64,000 nt of DNA from Kudoa neothunni (Eukaryota > Cnidaria). The stretch is taken from assembly GCA_964304625.1 (NCBI GenBank), contig OZ199838.1:15500001-15564000 (forward strand). Reading direction: 5' to 3'. The position numbers were made by a program, and so were the translations under genes. Shown here piece after piece: positions 38,657 through 50,698 of this stretch; position 1 is the stretch's first letter, and each line of letters opens with the position of its first letter. The notes under the pieces were generated by a model. The model saw nothing but the letters and a program-made list of their open reading frames with translations. It ran no database searches and was not told the origin of the DNA.

Positions 38657-40906
38657 TTATTTCTTTGACAAGACCAAGAAAACGATTCCACAAACAAGTA
38701 ATGCCATTAAGGCCGCACCAACAATCAGTCTATAATGTCATTAGAACTGCTTGAAAATAAAAAATATTACAGGACTTTTGTTCCACCAACATTAGCACTA
38801 AATTAAAATTCATAATAGATATATTAATCGAAGAAATAACTCTTACCCGTCTGATGTGCCTAAAAAGAATTACAATAATTATCTAGTTAATAGATCTTTT
38901 ACCTTGTTTGGCAGTTTCTGGAGAGATTGAGTTTCCATCCCCTCCAATTTTTGCATCTCCGAGATACACTACGGTCGGCTCGCTAATGTATCTTGCCTGT
39001 ACTTTCATTGAGCCCTGTTTGTAGGAGGCAGCGTTGTAAAATGTTATTTTTTGGTTGCATTTCCCTTCCCATCCCGTAGTTTGATCAAATAATCCATAGG
39101 TGTATTTAATTGCTCCATCTACTATTTCAGCAAATGTTATATCGCATATTTGGTCCGGATCCATTTCGGCCATGGTGGCTGTCACAATCAAGTCAGTGTT
39201 ATTCCATGTGTGGGTAACATTAATTTTTTGTAGACTTTCAACTTAATTAACTTTATTTGAGAATTTTTATTTTTAATTACTTGTCGATACTGTTATCATA
39301 TTTGCATCCAGGTCACTAATGTATTTACCAAATAAATATTTGAATTTATATTCGGTATCAGGCAAAAGGCTTTTAATAGTGAGCGGTTGACCACATAAAC
39401 CTGAACAGTCAACAGATTCCTCGCATTCAGATGGACTAAATTCAGTTTCGCCCTTCATTTTCTGTTTTATTTTACAATATACATCATTAAATAGAGGTGC
39501 GTTTGGTGCTATGGTCACTTTTACGTGCTCATAATAAGCTTTAATCTCTGGCTTTTGTGTTATGCTGTAGTCAGCTTAATTCAATTTTAGATTTTTTAAT
39601 TTTTATTTTTTACCTGTTTTGAAAAGCTTCTCTGCACTATATGATACGCTTGGAGTGGTTTGAGTATACGTCACGTTTACAATATATTTTGTGTTTGGTT
39701 CGAGGCCGTGAATAGTAGCGTCAGTGCAACCAGTCGGGCATCCTGCTGTCATATCAGCATTGCATTTGACGTCAAGTTTAATCTTAGGGAATTCCTGTTT
39801 TCTCAATTCAATAGCGCAAGTTGGGGTGGTTAAACTATCATTAAGCGCGGCAATAGAAAGGATTGCGCTAGTTTCTTTTGGGGCTACTCCGAGGTTACTT
39901 TTATCAACTATTTAGCCTATAAATAAAATCATTTACATAAAAATAATTACTTCTTAAAGTTTTCTCTACTCCTTCATAGTTTCTTGTTGATACTTTAATG
40001 TTGAAATCTTTTTTGCTGGTATCAAAATTTAGTTCCATTACAGCATCAGTGCAGAGTTGATAACATTTATCGCTAACATCCGGAACAGAGCAATTTGAAG
40101 AATAATTTTGATCACTCTTTTCTTTAATTTCAAATTTGCATATTTCATCCCTCATATCCTCATCAAAAATAATATTTATTTTATTTTCTGCAGCTTTGGT
40201 AATATAATAAGGAAGTTTATCTAATGGATTGAACTTCATCCATTCATTATTTTCTCGATGCATGTGTATTTTTGGTCGGTTGACTCCACAAGAAAGTTCG
40301 ACTGATTCACCCATTAAATCGTATAATCCAGTTAGGTAATTTTCAGCGTTGCATTCAGTATTATAAGCAGGCGTGAACTGATCGATGACTTTTTCCCCGC
40401 TTGTTAATCTACAAGTTTGAGGGTGACTGCAGACATTTTTGGTGGTGAATACAATGGAGGTTGCATTTAACGAAAAATGAGTTTCAGATGTATTACCAGT
40501 AACTAATTGGATATCATTTAAATTTTCTTAATAAGAAATTACTATGGACTATCTTTAGGGTTTCAGTTGCGAATTTGGACTTTATTTGAACGTAATAGAC
40601 TGGGAAAGCAGTTCCTGTTGAAATGGTATATTTTCCAAAACAAGAAACGTCTTTAAGTTTTTCCTCTTCAAATTCACCATCAATATAATGATAGAAAAAT
40701 TCGTTTTTTTCCAAAAATTTTATGTCGCATTTAATTCCTGAAACTCCTTCAAGTTGTAGATGGATTTTATCTTCTTGATTAATTGGATCCCTTTCAACAT
40801 AGTACTTGTGCGAGTGGGCTAAATAAATATATAAGAGATAATCCATCATCCGGCCAACCGTACCATTGTAGCAGAGAGAAAGGATCAGCAAACTAGTGAA
40901 CAACAT
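38657..40906 (-). CDS. Type I membrane protein of four-Cys modules, paralogue A
   Basis: Nine exons: 40906-40864, 40818-40543, 40502-39951, 39907-39614, 39574-39281, 39241-38903, 38859-38847, 38797-38771, 38729-38657; 636 aa. Exon 1 encodes a signal peptide (MLFTSLLILSLCYN). Exons 2-6 encode the ectodomain; exon 3 carries a double unit. Several modules share one pattern: C, then C, C-x2/3-C, a hydrophobic stretch, L-x-P-(N/D)-T-x-Y and alternating V/I residues (for example GCPTGCTDATIHGLEPNTKY). That spacing resembles a fibronectin III or related beta-sandwich with added cysteines. The last exon encodes a transmembrane helix (LIVGAALMALLVCGIVF) and the short tail LSKK. Introns are 39-49 bp. 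I do not know the family. The partner is the gene at 46276. A cell-surface receptor, adhesion protein or antigen is the likely role, by inference only. Confidence 0.85.
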
Positions 40907-43900
40907 TTTCGGTTCTTAATTAAAAAGGGCTTATTATTTGCAATAAGAATTATACAAACTAATGTAATTGTAGATATCAATAAGAACGGAAAAAGTAGAT
41001 TAGGGACGATCCCTAAGAATGAATAGTATTTCAATATACAATTGGCAGCTAACAAATAGTATTATATACGAAACTAAATCCTTGTTAACCTTATAGATAA
41101 TTTTATTAAAGACAGATATTTTAAACTAAAAGTAGATCACTAGAAATCAATAAAAATTATTGGTTTCGAATTTTCGTTTCCAGAGTAATTCTAGATTAAC
41201 CTATTGGTTGATCGAAGTATTTGTTTATTAATTCTTCTAGGAATTTATAAACAGAACTGTCAACATACAGAAGTTTTATAATAAGTTTTTTCAATGTATT
41301 AATTGTCTGTAGACGTGTTATCATTTTTAGTACAAATATATTTTTGCATTGTGTATTTTATTGAAATATTTTAGTCCATTAAAATAAATTTGTTTTAAAA
41401 AATAATTTTCATTAAAATGTTGAGTAATAAGTGATAAAAAAATTTGTTTAAAAATTCCTAAAAATAACTTTACATTGAGGAAAATATATATTATAATAAA
41501 TGCGAATAATAAATTCTAAAACGTTAATTGCTTTACCGATAGTGTATACAGCAGTATTTCCAGATCCTGGAACATATAGCTCAAATGTGGGTCATGGCAT
41601 ATTTAGGGTGAGTCTTTATAAATTTTTTGTCTAATTTGAACGGCGTAGGAAACGTGGATCCATGCAATGCGGAGCACTCTCGAGATAGAAAATTTAATTT
41701 TAACTTTTGGATTTGAGTTATATTGATCTAATACAAATATTACATTTAAGTTACATATAATTATTTTAAGAGTAACATTATATTTCAAGTTAGGAAATGA
41801 TAAAAAATTTTCACAACATGCGATCTGAGATGATCATAAAGTGTTCCAATACGGCAATACTCATTATTTCGTTCAGTTGTTTTTATTGCACACGATTCAA
41901 TATGTATATTAAAAATCTGACCGAGACTTGGGTTAATTTTTCTATCCATTAAATTTTACACACGTAATTGTTCATGTATTTCTTATCCCTGTTTAATTTC
42001 GTGATACATAGGGGTTTGACATTATAAGTTTCTCTATTTTTAATAAATTAATATTGAATAGAACTATTCCAAATATATCTAAGTGAAGCGAGCGTGTTTT
42101 GAAATAAGACTACGTGTCAAAATTAGTTATTAATACTTGAAAATATTTTCAATTTCAGTTTACTCGACGGGTTCATAATCCTAACCGAAATATTGAAAGC
42201 ACTAATCATTTGAAATTCTTTTACAGAAAGAATTAAATTAGATAATAATATAAATCTGTGTGAAATTAAATATTGCTATTGTACAAAATAATGTTCCTGT
42301 AGTTATTTCACGAAAATACATTCCGCACGTTCCAAATTATCTTCTTTTTATCATCGCTATACGCAAATTTATTATACATAATAATCGAATAAAATTTTTA
42401 AATATTTTATGTAACAATAAAGAATTATTAAAGAAATAAATTTAATTAATAAATAATTCGACCAAAAAAGACATCTTATAACACACAACATTAAAAAACT
42501 AATAAAAAATATATATATATATATAAATCAATTGAAAACGAATAATTTTTAATAGCTTGAAAATGCATATTAGTTTTTCCCACGTGTTTTAAACGCATTT
42601 TTTTACTTTACACTAACGTATTTAATAAAGAAAACTGAATCGTTATTAAATCTGTTGAAAAGTAATGAATCGGAATCTTTTCATTACCCTCAAAATTAAT
42701 AAATACTGAACCCCGAAATAATTTTACTTTAATAAAAAATTAACCTAAAAACGCAAATTTTTAAATCGTGGATAATACAACCTTATTATGTATATTATAT
42801 TTGATGTTATCCCTGGATTAAATGATTTGTTTGCTTATATTTTGTTTGAATATTCTAAAATAATAGTTTTTTTATTAATGTTAATAAAAATATTTGTTAT
42901 TAATTCTTTTTTTCATGTTAGAGCCAAAATTTAAGAATAATATAATTAATGTTATCATTAACTAGATCTCTATTAAACTGGCGTTTTATTTGTTAATGTG
43001 ATTACTCAAACCTTCATCAAAAAGTCACTAGTATAACAACAATATTTAATACCTATTAATACTGATTTTTTGTATATTGAGTCGAACATTAGAAATAAAA
43101 ATCTTTCAAAATATTAATTGATCTATTTAATTCAGATAGAATAGTATACTTAATATTAAAGGACTAATTTTTTATAATTTAAAGCAAAAATATTGATAAT
43201 TTTAATAAATAATCTTCAAATTCTTGAAGTATTAAAGAGCATTGATATTAATTGATAAAAAGATATTTTCGAAAGAATTTGATTAAAATTTAAATTGACT
43301 GAACTAAATGAGATTGTGTTTAAATATTTTTATCTCATTTTATGAATTGAGGGAAGTTATTTGGGTATCGGTTTTTACGAGTGTTACTTCACACGCGTGA
43401 TATGACGTGATGAGCGTGAAATGCATCAAGTATCACGTCTTTTAATCGAGCCCACCCTTTTTTGGAAACTATAAAAGCTAGAAAATTAGAATGAGGACAA
43501 TAAACGATCGTACTTGATATAAAAAATTGTCGTTTTTATGAAAAGTAATGCACATAAAATCCTTTCTTCATCTTTAAATCCACTATGAATTTAAACTTAA
43601 ATTAAATTTAAAAAAATTGTCGTAATTATGTTAATTATTAGGATTGAGATTATATCGAACTGTGCTTTTGTAGTTGAAACTCGAAGGACCGCGGTTATCT
43701 CATTTTTACTTTAATTTATCCGTTTTTGAGTGTAACGAATACCACATTTATCATTTTGATAACATCATATGTCGTGCCACATCGCAACCACACTCTCGTT
43801 ATCACGTTCACGCTTTTTAGGAATTCTAGAAATTATACATAAGAATATATTTTGCATTCGTTGTATTTGATACTGAAGAAAAATGTTATAAAATACTAAT

Positions 43901-46275
43901 AGTTTCTATCTTTTTATGATGATAGTATTGGGCCCTAAAAACCTAAATTCCTTAAAAGAACCAAAATAATTATTAATATTGTAAAATTATATCTAAACTA
44001 CTAATTAAAATATGAGAGAATGGCGAAAACTATTAAAAGCAAGAGTGATACGTCAATATAATACTGGCTTGAAAAAATCACCATAAAATTAGTGGTAAAT
44101 AAATTTTTTAATTAATAACTTCAAAATAATAATTATGACAACAAAATATAATTTTAATCATTAACGATTTTCATTATGTATAATACCGGATATAAGTATT
44201 ATTATAAAATTAAAACTGTAAAACGTTATATTCGATTGAACATTGATGATATTTGCGCGGATCACTGGTCTACCCCTTGAAAACCAAAATTGCTCAAAAC
44301 AAAATTTATTAATGATGATAGAATACAATGTATCCCAACCTTTTTTAGGTGTGACCTATATATTTTCAAACAAATATCCGGTGAGCCACGCAAATATTGT
44401 AAGTTTTTAATAGAATTAAAAGTTACGTTTTAAATTATATTTATATCCAGTATTATATATAATAGTTTAAATCGTATACTTTGTCATAATTATTTTTACT
44501 CTGTTAATCTAAAAATATTATTTAACAGTATTTTACTGGACTTTTGAAGTAATAATAATTTACTTGAAACCAATATTATTAAATCATAAAGGTACTCCTT
44601 TATTGATCTGTCTCATTAGGTTTTTAATGATTTTCATGATATTCTCGCATTTTAATTATTTATAATTTAATTTTTCTGCCTGTAATATTTATTTTTAGTT
44701 ATTTAAAAAAAACTTAGTTTTTAGGCTAAATGATATAATCAATGGAAATTTAAAAATTACCAGTATTTGTTGATTTTTTCCTCCATATCCAATGCAATTA
44801 ACACTAGATATGTTTTAATTATAGCTTCTCTCTATCCATACAAAATATTAAGTAAAAAATTTAGCGTGCTTCTCTTAAATTCGATAAATTAAAATTTAAC
44901 CTTCAATGACTTTCAGATAACGCGATTTCAGAATAATCTGGATTTCACTCTACTTCACAGGGCGTCCGCCCGCTTGGGTTTTTCCCCTAGATCTTAGGAT
45001 TTTTGTGGTCACCTTGGATTCTTGGTTTTTTTTATTTTACTTTAAAATCTTGGGTTTTTATTGAAAACCTGTAAACATTGAATAATAACACAAATATTAT
45101 TATGTGCGACATTAATATTTATATTTTTAATAACGTATCCTACTCAGATTATATCGTTCAGGGTTTAAACATGTATGATATTGAACGACAGCACAATAGA
45201 TTGTTTAACGTGACACGATTACACATTTGTTCAGTTAACGTTGTCGCACATTATTAGAAAATTTAACGTTATTTTAAAATATGCCTTGAACTACGAATTA
45301 ATTAATTCATTGTGAGCATATTGATCTATACTAGATATTAAGTTTGAATGAGTTTTTCCACCAATAAATTGCAATAATACGACGATAAATTTAAATTTAA
45401 TATCTGTAGGCGTATTTGAAGACTCGAAAGATGATTAAAAACTTTAACAGAAATGATTCTATTTTTTTTGTTTTACTTTAGGCTAGCGTTTTTCTCGACC
45501 TTGGGTTTTTTCTAAAATCCCGCTGGCAGCCCTGTACACGACGTTCTATTGACCCCTAGAAGCAGAATCTTCCCTGCCCTTCAAATACTTTCGGTTCCGC
45601 GTTCAAAATTAAAATGTGTTTACACTTTGATTGACAACTTTTATTCGTTTTTTTGAGTTTCAAGATAATAAATTTTTAATCTTTTATTTAAAGGAACACC
45701 AGACATTACACATTACGGAGTAACTCATTTTTAATGATTCAACTCTAACCGTTAATCCCTGGTGTGTTTACTTTAAAAATAACCGTAGTAATCATGAACA
45801 ATAGTGAGTATTTTAAAGCATTTTCAAAACTTTCGTACAAAGAAAAATTAAAATTATTACTGATGGTAGACCTCCTCTAGAGCTTCCATAATTACAACAA
45901 AAGATAAATTGAATTACCAGAACATTCCAAACTATCTGGTACAACAAAAAAGAATAGATATATGGTTGTATTACGACAAATCAATTTTTTTTGTTCGTGC
46001 ATACTTTTCTCAGCATCCCACGAAAGTGTCTGGGTGAATGAAGGGTATTATGACTTAAAAAACTTTTGACAGCTTCAAAACTCACGACGATCTAATACTG
46101 GGGTAAAATCGTTGAATGCTTACTCCCAGCAAATACCTACGCCATGTGTCTAATGTATATATACGTATATAACATTGTATTTATTGATGTATTAAATCCT
46201 ATTGTTATACTCATTGAATACCAAGAGTTAAATCGAAATATGCAGTATAATCTGATTTACTCTCTGTACCACAAA
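40907..46275. other. 5.4-kb spacer between the two paralogues
   Basis: Very AT-rich, no gene seen. It contains a (TA)n run near 42504-42524 and a hAT-like element at 44958-45534. The regulatory regions of both divergent genes must lie in or near it. Confidence 0.6.
44958..45534. mobile_element. hAT-like MITE candidate, 577 bp
   Basis: Starts CAGGGCGTCC and ends in the inverse of CAGGGCTGCC, as in hAT superfamily ends. Just inside the ends lie TTGGGTTTTT motifs (44975, 45049, 45501). The flanking 8-mers (CTACTTCA and TACACGAC) do not match, so no intact target-site duplication is visible. No coding capacity. Confidence 0.55.
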
Positions 46276-49231
46276 ATGAAAACTCAGTTAGTCACAGTTA
46301 GTTTATTAATTGCATTTTCATGTAGTTTATTTACATTATTTATTTTACTAAATTCCTGTAGATATTATTGGAAATCCTGCTGCTGAAAATAATCCAGCAG
46401 CCCAAACTCCTACAAAAATACTTTCATATGACATTGTAGACGGCAAAATTCAATTGGTTTTGACTGGATCAGATTATATTAATATTGCGAAAAAATGCCT
46501 CATAAGAAAGGAGAAGGATGACGGAAATGGATTTGATCAGATAGGTACTTGTGAGGGGAGAGAAGACGCTAGTGTGACTGACAGATGCATACGTGCTTGT
46601 GCAGGAAATAACAACAAAATAGAGTTTAATGCGCTTTCACCCAGAAAAAAATTTATTTATGTTTTTTCCGGAGCGAGTGCTGGAACAATACAAGAGAGTA
46701 ATACTGGTGGGGATGTTTTTGGACTTGCTATTCGTAATTTAAATAAAATTATTCATTTTCTTTAATAAAAATTAGCGCTATTGGTGAATCCAAAAATCAC
46801 AATATCGATTGATGATAGTTCGAAAAAATTAACACTTGCAGCTAAAACTTGTCCAAAAGTTGCCTGCCCCATTTTTTATAAAGGTATTCAATATGCGGCC
46901 GGCACAGGACAGGGAAATTGTGATACTGATAACAGCGATAACAAAGTTGATTTTGACCTCATGATTCCTTACTATGAGATGATATGCACGAATTACCCGA
47001 GTTTCTTCTATCAAATGCCAAATCCGTACATGAAAGAAAATATTGACATCTACAAACCACAATACTACGTTACTTACAAAAAAGATGACGCTGATAAGAA
47101 AAATTATATCCTGAAATTCACCAACTCATTTCCTTCCGAAATATGTTTATTCAGTATTAAAGACGCTTCAAGTGCTGCTACAGAATCCACAAAGAATTAT
47201 GCATCAGTGTGCGGAGGAGGAACTGATAAAAAGTGTTTTGCACCTTGTGATACTGTTGAATTAACACTAGCTGAGTCTAAACCAATCGTCGAAATATTAA
47301 TTCAGACTAGACATCATAATTTACAAGGAAACAATGCAAAAATTGAAGGTTATGAAGAGAAAAAATATGGTATGATTTTTACTATGAAAACTTAGATATT
47401 TATTTATTATAGTTATCGAAGAGTCTGACGATCCGAATACACTTTTAAGTGCGCAAACGGATGTAGGGATTACACTTGACCGGTCTGCATACAATCCAGC
47501 TTCTACCACACCAAAATTTGGTACGTGTTCATTAAAACATTTACCCGCCGATAAACTCAGGAAACCCGATGGAGAAACAACAAAATGCACTGATGGCGCT
47601 GGTTGTGGCACTACATGTTCAACACGTTCTGTTATACAGGACCTAACTGCGGGGAAAGCATATATAATTGAGATTACTCCGGCCGATCTTGGTACTAATT
47701 ATGCAAATTTTAAAGAATACCTATTTTTCAGAACAAGTAAGAGAAATATTCATGCCGCTTATTGAATTATTCTTAGAAGAATCTAGTTCATCAAGCTTTG
47801 CTGCCACAGTTCCTATAGCAACTGACGTGACTGCTGCAATTAAAGCGGTTGAAGGTGAGGTTGGATCAGAAACAACTGAACCGACCTGCTCCTATTACGT
47901 CAGTATAAAAGATAAAAACACGTTTGTAGAAGCACAATGTGAAGACAGCAATCCATGTAGAGGATTTTGTAAAGACACCAAGAACTTGATAAATCTAAAC
48001 CCTAAAACAAACTACGATATTAAAGTTGTTTCACACAAAGACTACGGAACCAAACTATTTGAAAATATTTCAACTAGTAAAATAATTTTAATTTAAGCTA
48101 ATATAAATTATATTCTTTAGCTTGGTCAACCATGACCCTTTCCCAAAGATTCCTAGATAAAGGGTTTAAAGTGGCTGGAACTTTGACATCCGTTTATCCA
48201 CAAGCAACATGTCACTATAAAATAAGAGAAAAAAACGGAGACACTCTAAAAGATGTTTATTCCTGTCCAGAAGTTGTCCCTCCGCCGCCGTCTGTCAGTC
48301 CAGCCACTGAAGATATTTCTGATGCTCCTCCTTCACCTACTCAAACTCAGGAAACGACAGAATCAAGGCCGGTCAGCGTTTCAAGATTGCGTGGAATAAA
48401 AATAGCAAGAGCAGTTAATGCAGAAGAAGAGAATTCGACATCCACTGAGCCCGCCATTACTCAATCTAAGTTTCCACCATGCAGCAAACCACCACTCTGC
48501 AGCAATATAATAATTAGTGATGGTTATGAGGCTAATAAAGAATACCAAGTATTGGTGACGGCTGTAGGTCGTTCAGAGGAAGTTACAATCAATATTCCTA
48601 AAAGTACTATAACAAAATTAATACAGATATTTTCTAAATTGTCATATAAATATAGATTCACTCCCAGAACTATCCCAAGATACGAACAAACAAATTACGG
48701 TAGTTATAGAGAGAGTAGGAGATACGTTAAAAATCACGTCATTGCTTCCAAAAGAAAAGGATGATAATTCAGTATGTCGATGGATACTGAGAGACATCAC
48801 TGATGTTTCCCAACGAATAGTGAAAAAATGTGATTCCAGTAGAAGTAAAGTTTGCAAACTTCCAACTTGCAAATCATTTACTATCAAAGAGGTAAGTGAT
48901 ACCAATGATTATCATTTAACGCTTATTCACTCCCGAGATTCCAATGTTAAAGGTGTTGGAATAATAAAACGAGGTAACTAACAATTCATAATAATAATTA
49001 TTATTATTATTATAATTAATAATTTAGGAGAAACTTCGAATCAATCCAGGTAAAACTAATAAAATAATGTTTAATGTAATATATTTCTAGGGCGAGCACC
49101 TCAATGTATTAAATTTTGAGTTGATATGTTGGAATAAGTTTTCATTTAGGATTGTTGGAATCATTGTTCCAGTCGCTATTGTTATTGTAGGGGTTGGATT
49201 TTACTTTGGTTATATGAAGAATAAAGGATAA
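46276..49231 (+). CDS. Type I membrane protein of four-Cys modules, paralogue B
   Basis: Ten exons: 46276-46321, 46362-46733, 46776-47369, 47413-47736, 47777-48076, 48121-48603, 48656-48973, 49028-49049, 49091-49105, 49150-49231; 851 aa. Exon 1 is a signal peptide (MKTQLVTVSLLIAFS). Exons 2-7 are ectodomain modules with the same C...C...C-x3-C...L-x-P-x-x-Y pattern as paralogue A (for example NPCRGFCKDTK then LNPKTNYDIKVV). Exon 3 is again the double unit and aligns with exon 3 of A: EICLFSIK against EICKFEIK, KCFAPCDTVELTL against KCYQLCTDAVMEL. Exon 6 has a Pro/Ser/Thr-rich insert (VVPPPPSVSPATED) that looks like a flexible, glycosylated stalk. The last exon encodes the membrane helix (MIVGIIVPVAIVIVGVGF) and the tail YFGYMKNKG. 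Introns are 39-54 bp, all frame-preserving. Function unknown. Confidence 0.85.
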
Positions 49232-50698
49232 CATTGATTAACTCAGTTAAACATTTGGAACATTTACATTATTTCTTATTAGTTTATAATTTTATAATTG
49301 AATATATTATAAATATTTGTAAATTCATTTACCAATAATTATCCATTTTATTTGAAATATTGCTAAATCAAGATTTGATATTAGTTGAAATCCATCAAAA
49401 AGTAAAATATAAATTGATGGAGATATTTAAATTTCTTCTCGTTTAAATCCGTAGGAAATTTTTAGGAAAGATATCGATCAATATTTAATTCATATGTAGA
49501 TTGAGTATTTATCAATAAGAAAATTTACGTTATTTTTTATTATTTTTGATATATTAATTAGATTTTAAATTATTTCAAAAAAATTACCGTTCATAAAGAT
49601 ACAATTTCTATGGAGGATTTTAATTTTAAATCAATGACTCAAATATCTATTTTTTCGCTAATTGGACAGAATAATATCAATTAGCCGTTGTTTTTATCTA
49701 GTTTGAAGCGATCTGCATTGTATGCTTAGTTAAACCTATCCAGAAAAAATAGTTCGTTGTATACGTCTATCTTTATTAGAAAATAACATTTTAACCGTAT
49801 CTCCTCCGCGATTTGTGTGATAATCATATATAAAATAACCGATTAATTCATAAATTTCTTCAGAAACAATATCTTTACGTTTATATTCAGATTGGTTCCC
49901 GTTTACTTCTTAGAATTTGTAAAACATTTATAACCTTCTAACTTAAATGTTCTAAATACAATCCGATCTAGTATCTACCGCGGAAAATGAGGTTCATTTT
50001 GACCCCAATTTACTTTGAAGGTTTCGAATTGCACAAATACACTGAACTCATAATTAAATATATTAAAACATATTATTAAGAGATTAATACATAATAGTTA
50101 AAATGTAAAAGTGTGAGCCCTGTTGACAAGCAAATTTTTGAAAAATATGCGTCATAATTTCGTTTCGAGTCTATACGAACCCAGTTTTACTTACTAAGTT
50201 AATTATCATCAAAAAAATGTTGAAAATAATATATTGTAATTTTAGTTCATTTTGCCATATAAGGGGTCAATCAGACTCACAAATACTCTTATAATGGGTA
50301 GTCATATTTATTTTTTCTGGTTCTATTGAGTTAAACTTTAATATTTACTAATAAGGGATTATTTTAAAAAAATTAACGCTTTATTACCTTCATAATCATA
50401 AATCCTTGGATTCGTTCAAATATAAACAAAATAAGGGTCATTGTTTTTGCTTAAAATAGATTTTAGTCCTCGAACTTTTAAAATTCGAAATCCTTCGAAA
50501 ATGTTGAAATAATTAGTAACTGGAGAGAAATTGATATTTTTTTGTTGAATGGATCGATTTAGAAAAAATGAATTGTGAATTATACTGTGAATATTTAGAA
50601 GAAAAATTTTCTCAATAAATACAATTTGCGAGGAAATAAAGTCAAAGAAACATAATTAATTAAAAAAGACATTTCAAGACACTTCAGCAACTATTTTT
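49232..50698. other. Intergenic, no gene seen
   Basis: AT-rich. A short stretch near 49978-50015 (TTCATTTTGACCCCAATTTA) resembles the subterminal part of the outer piggyBac-type element at 10453 and may be a relic of it. Confidence 0.5.
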
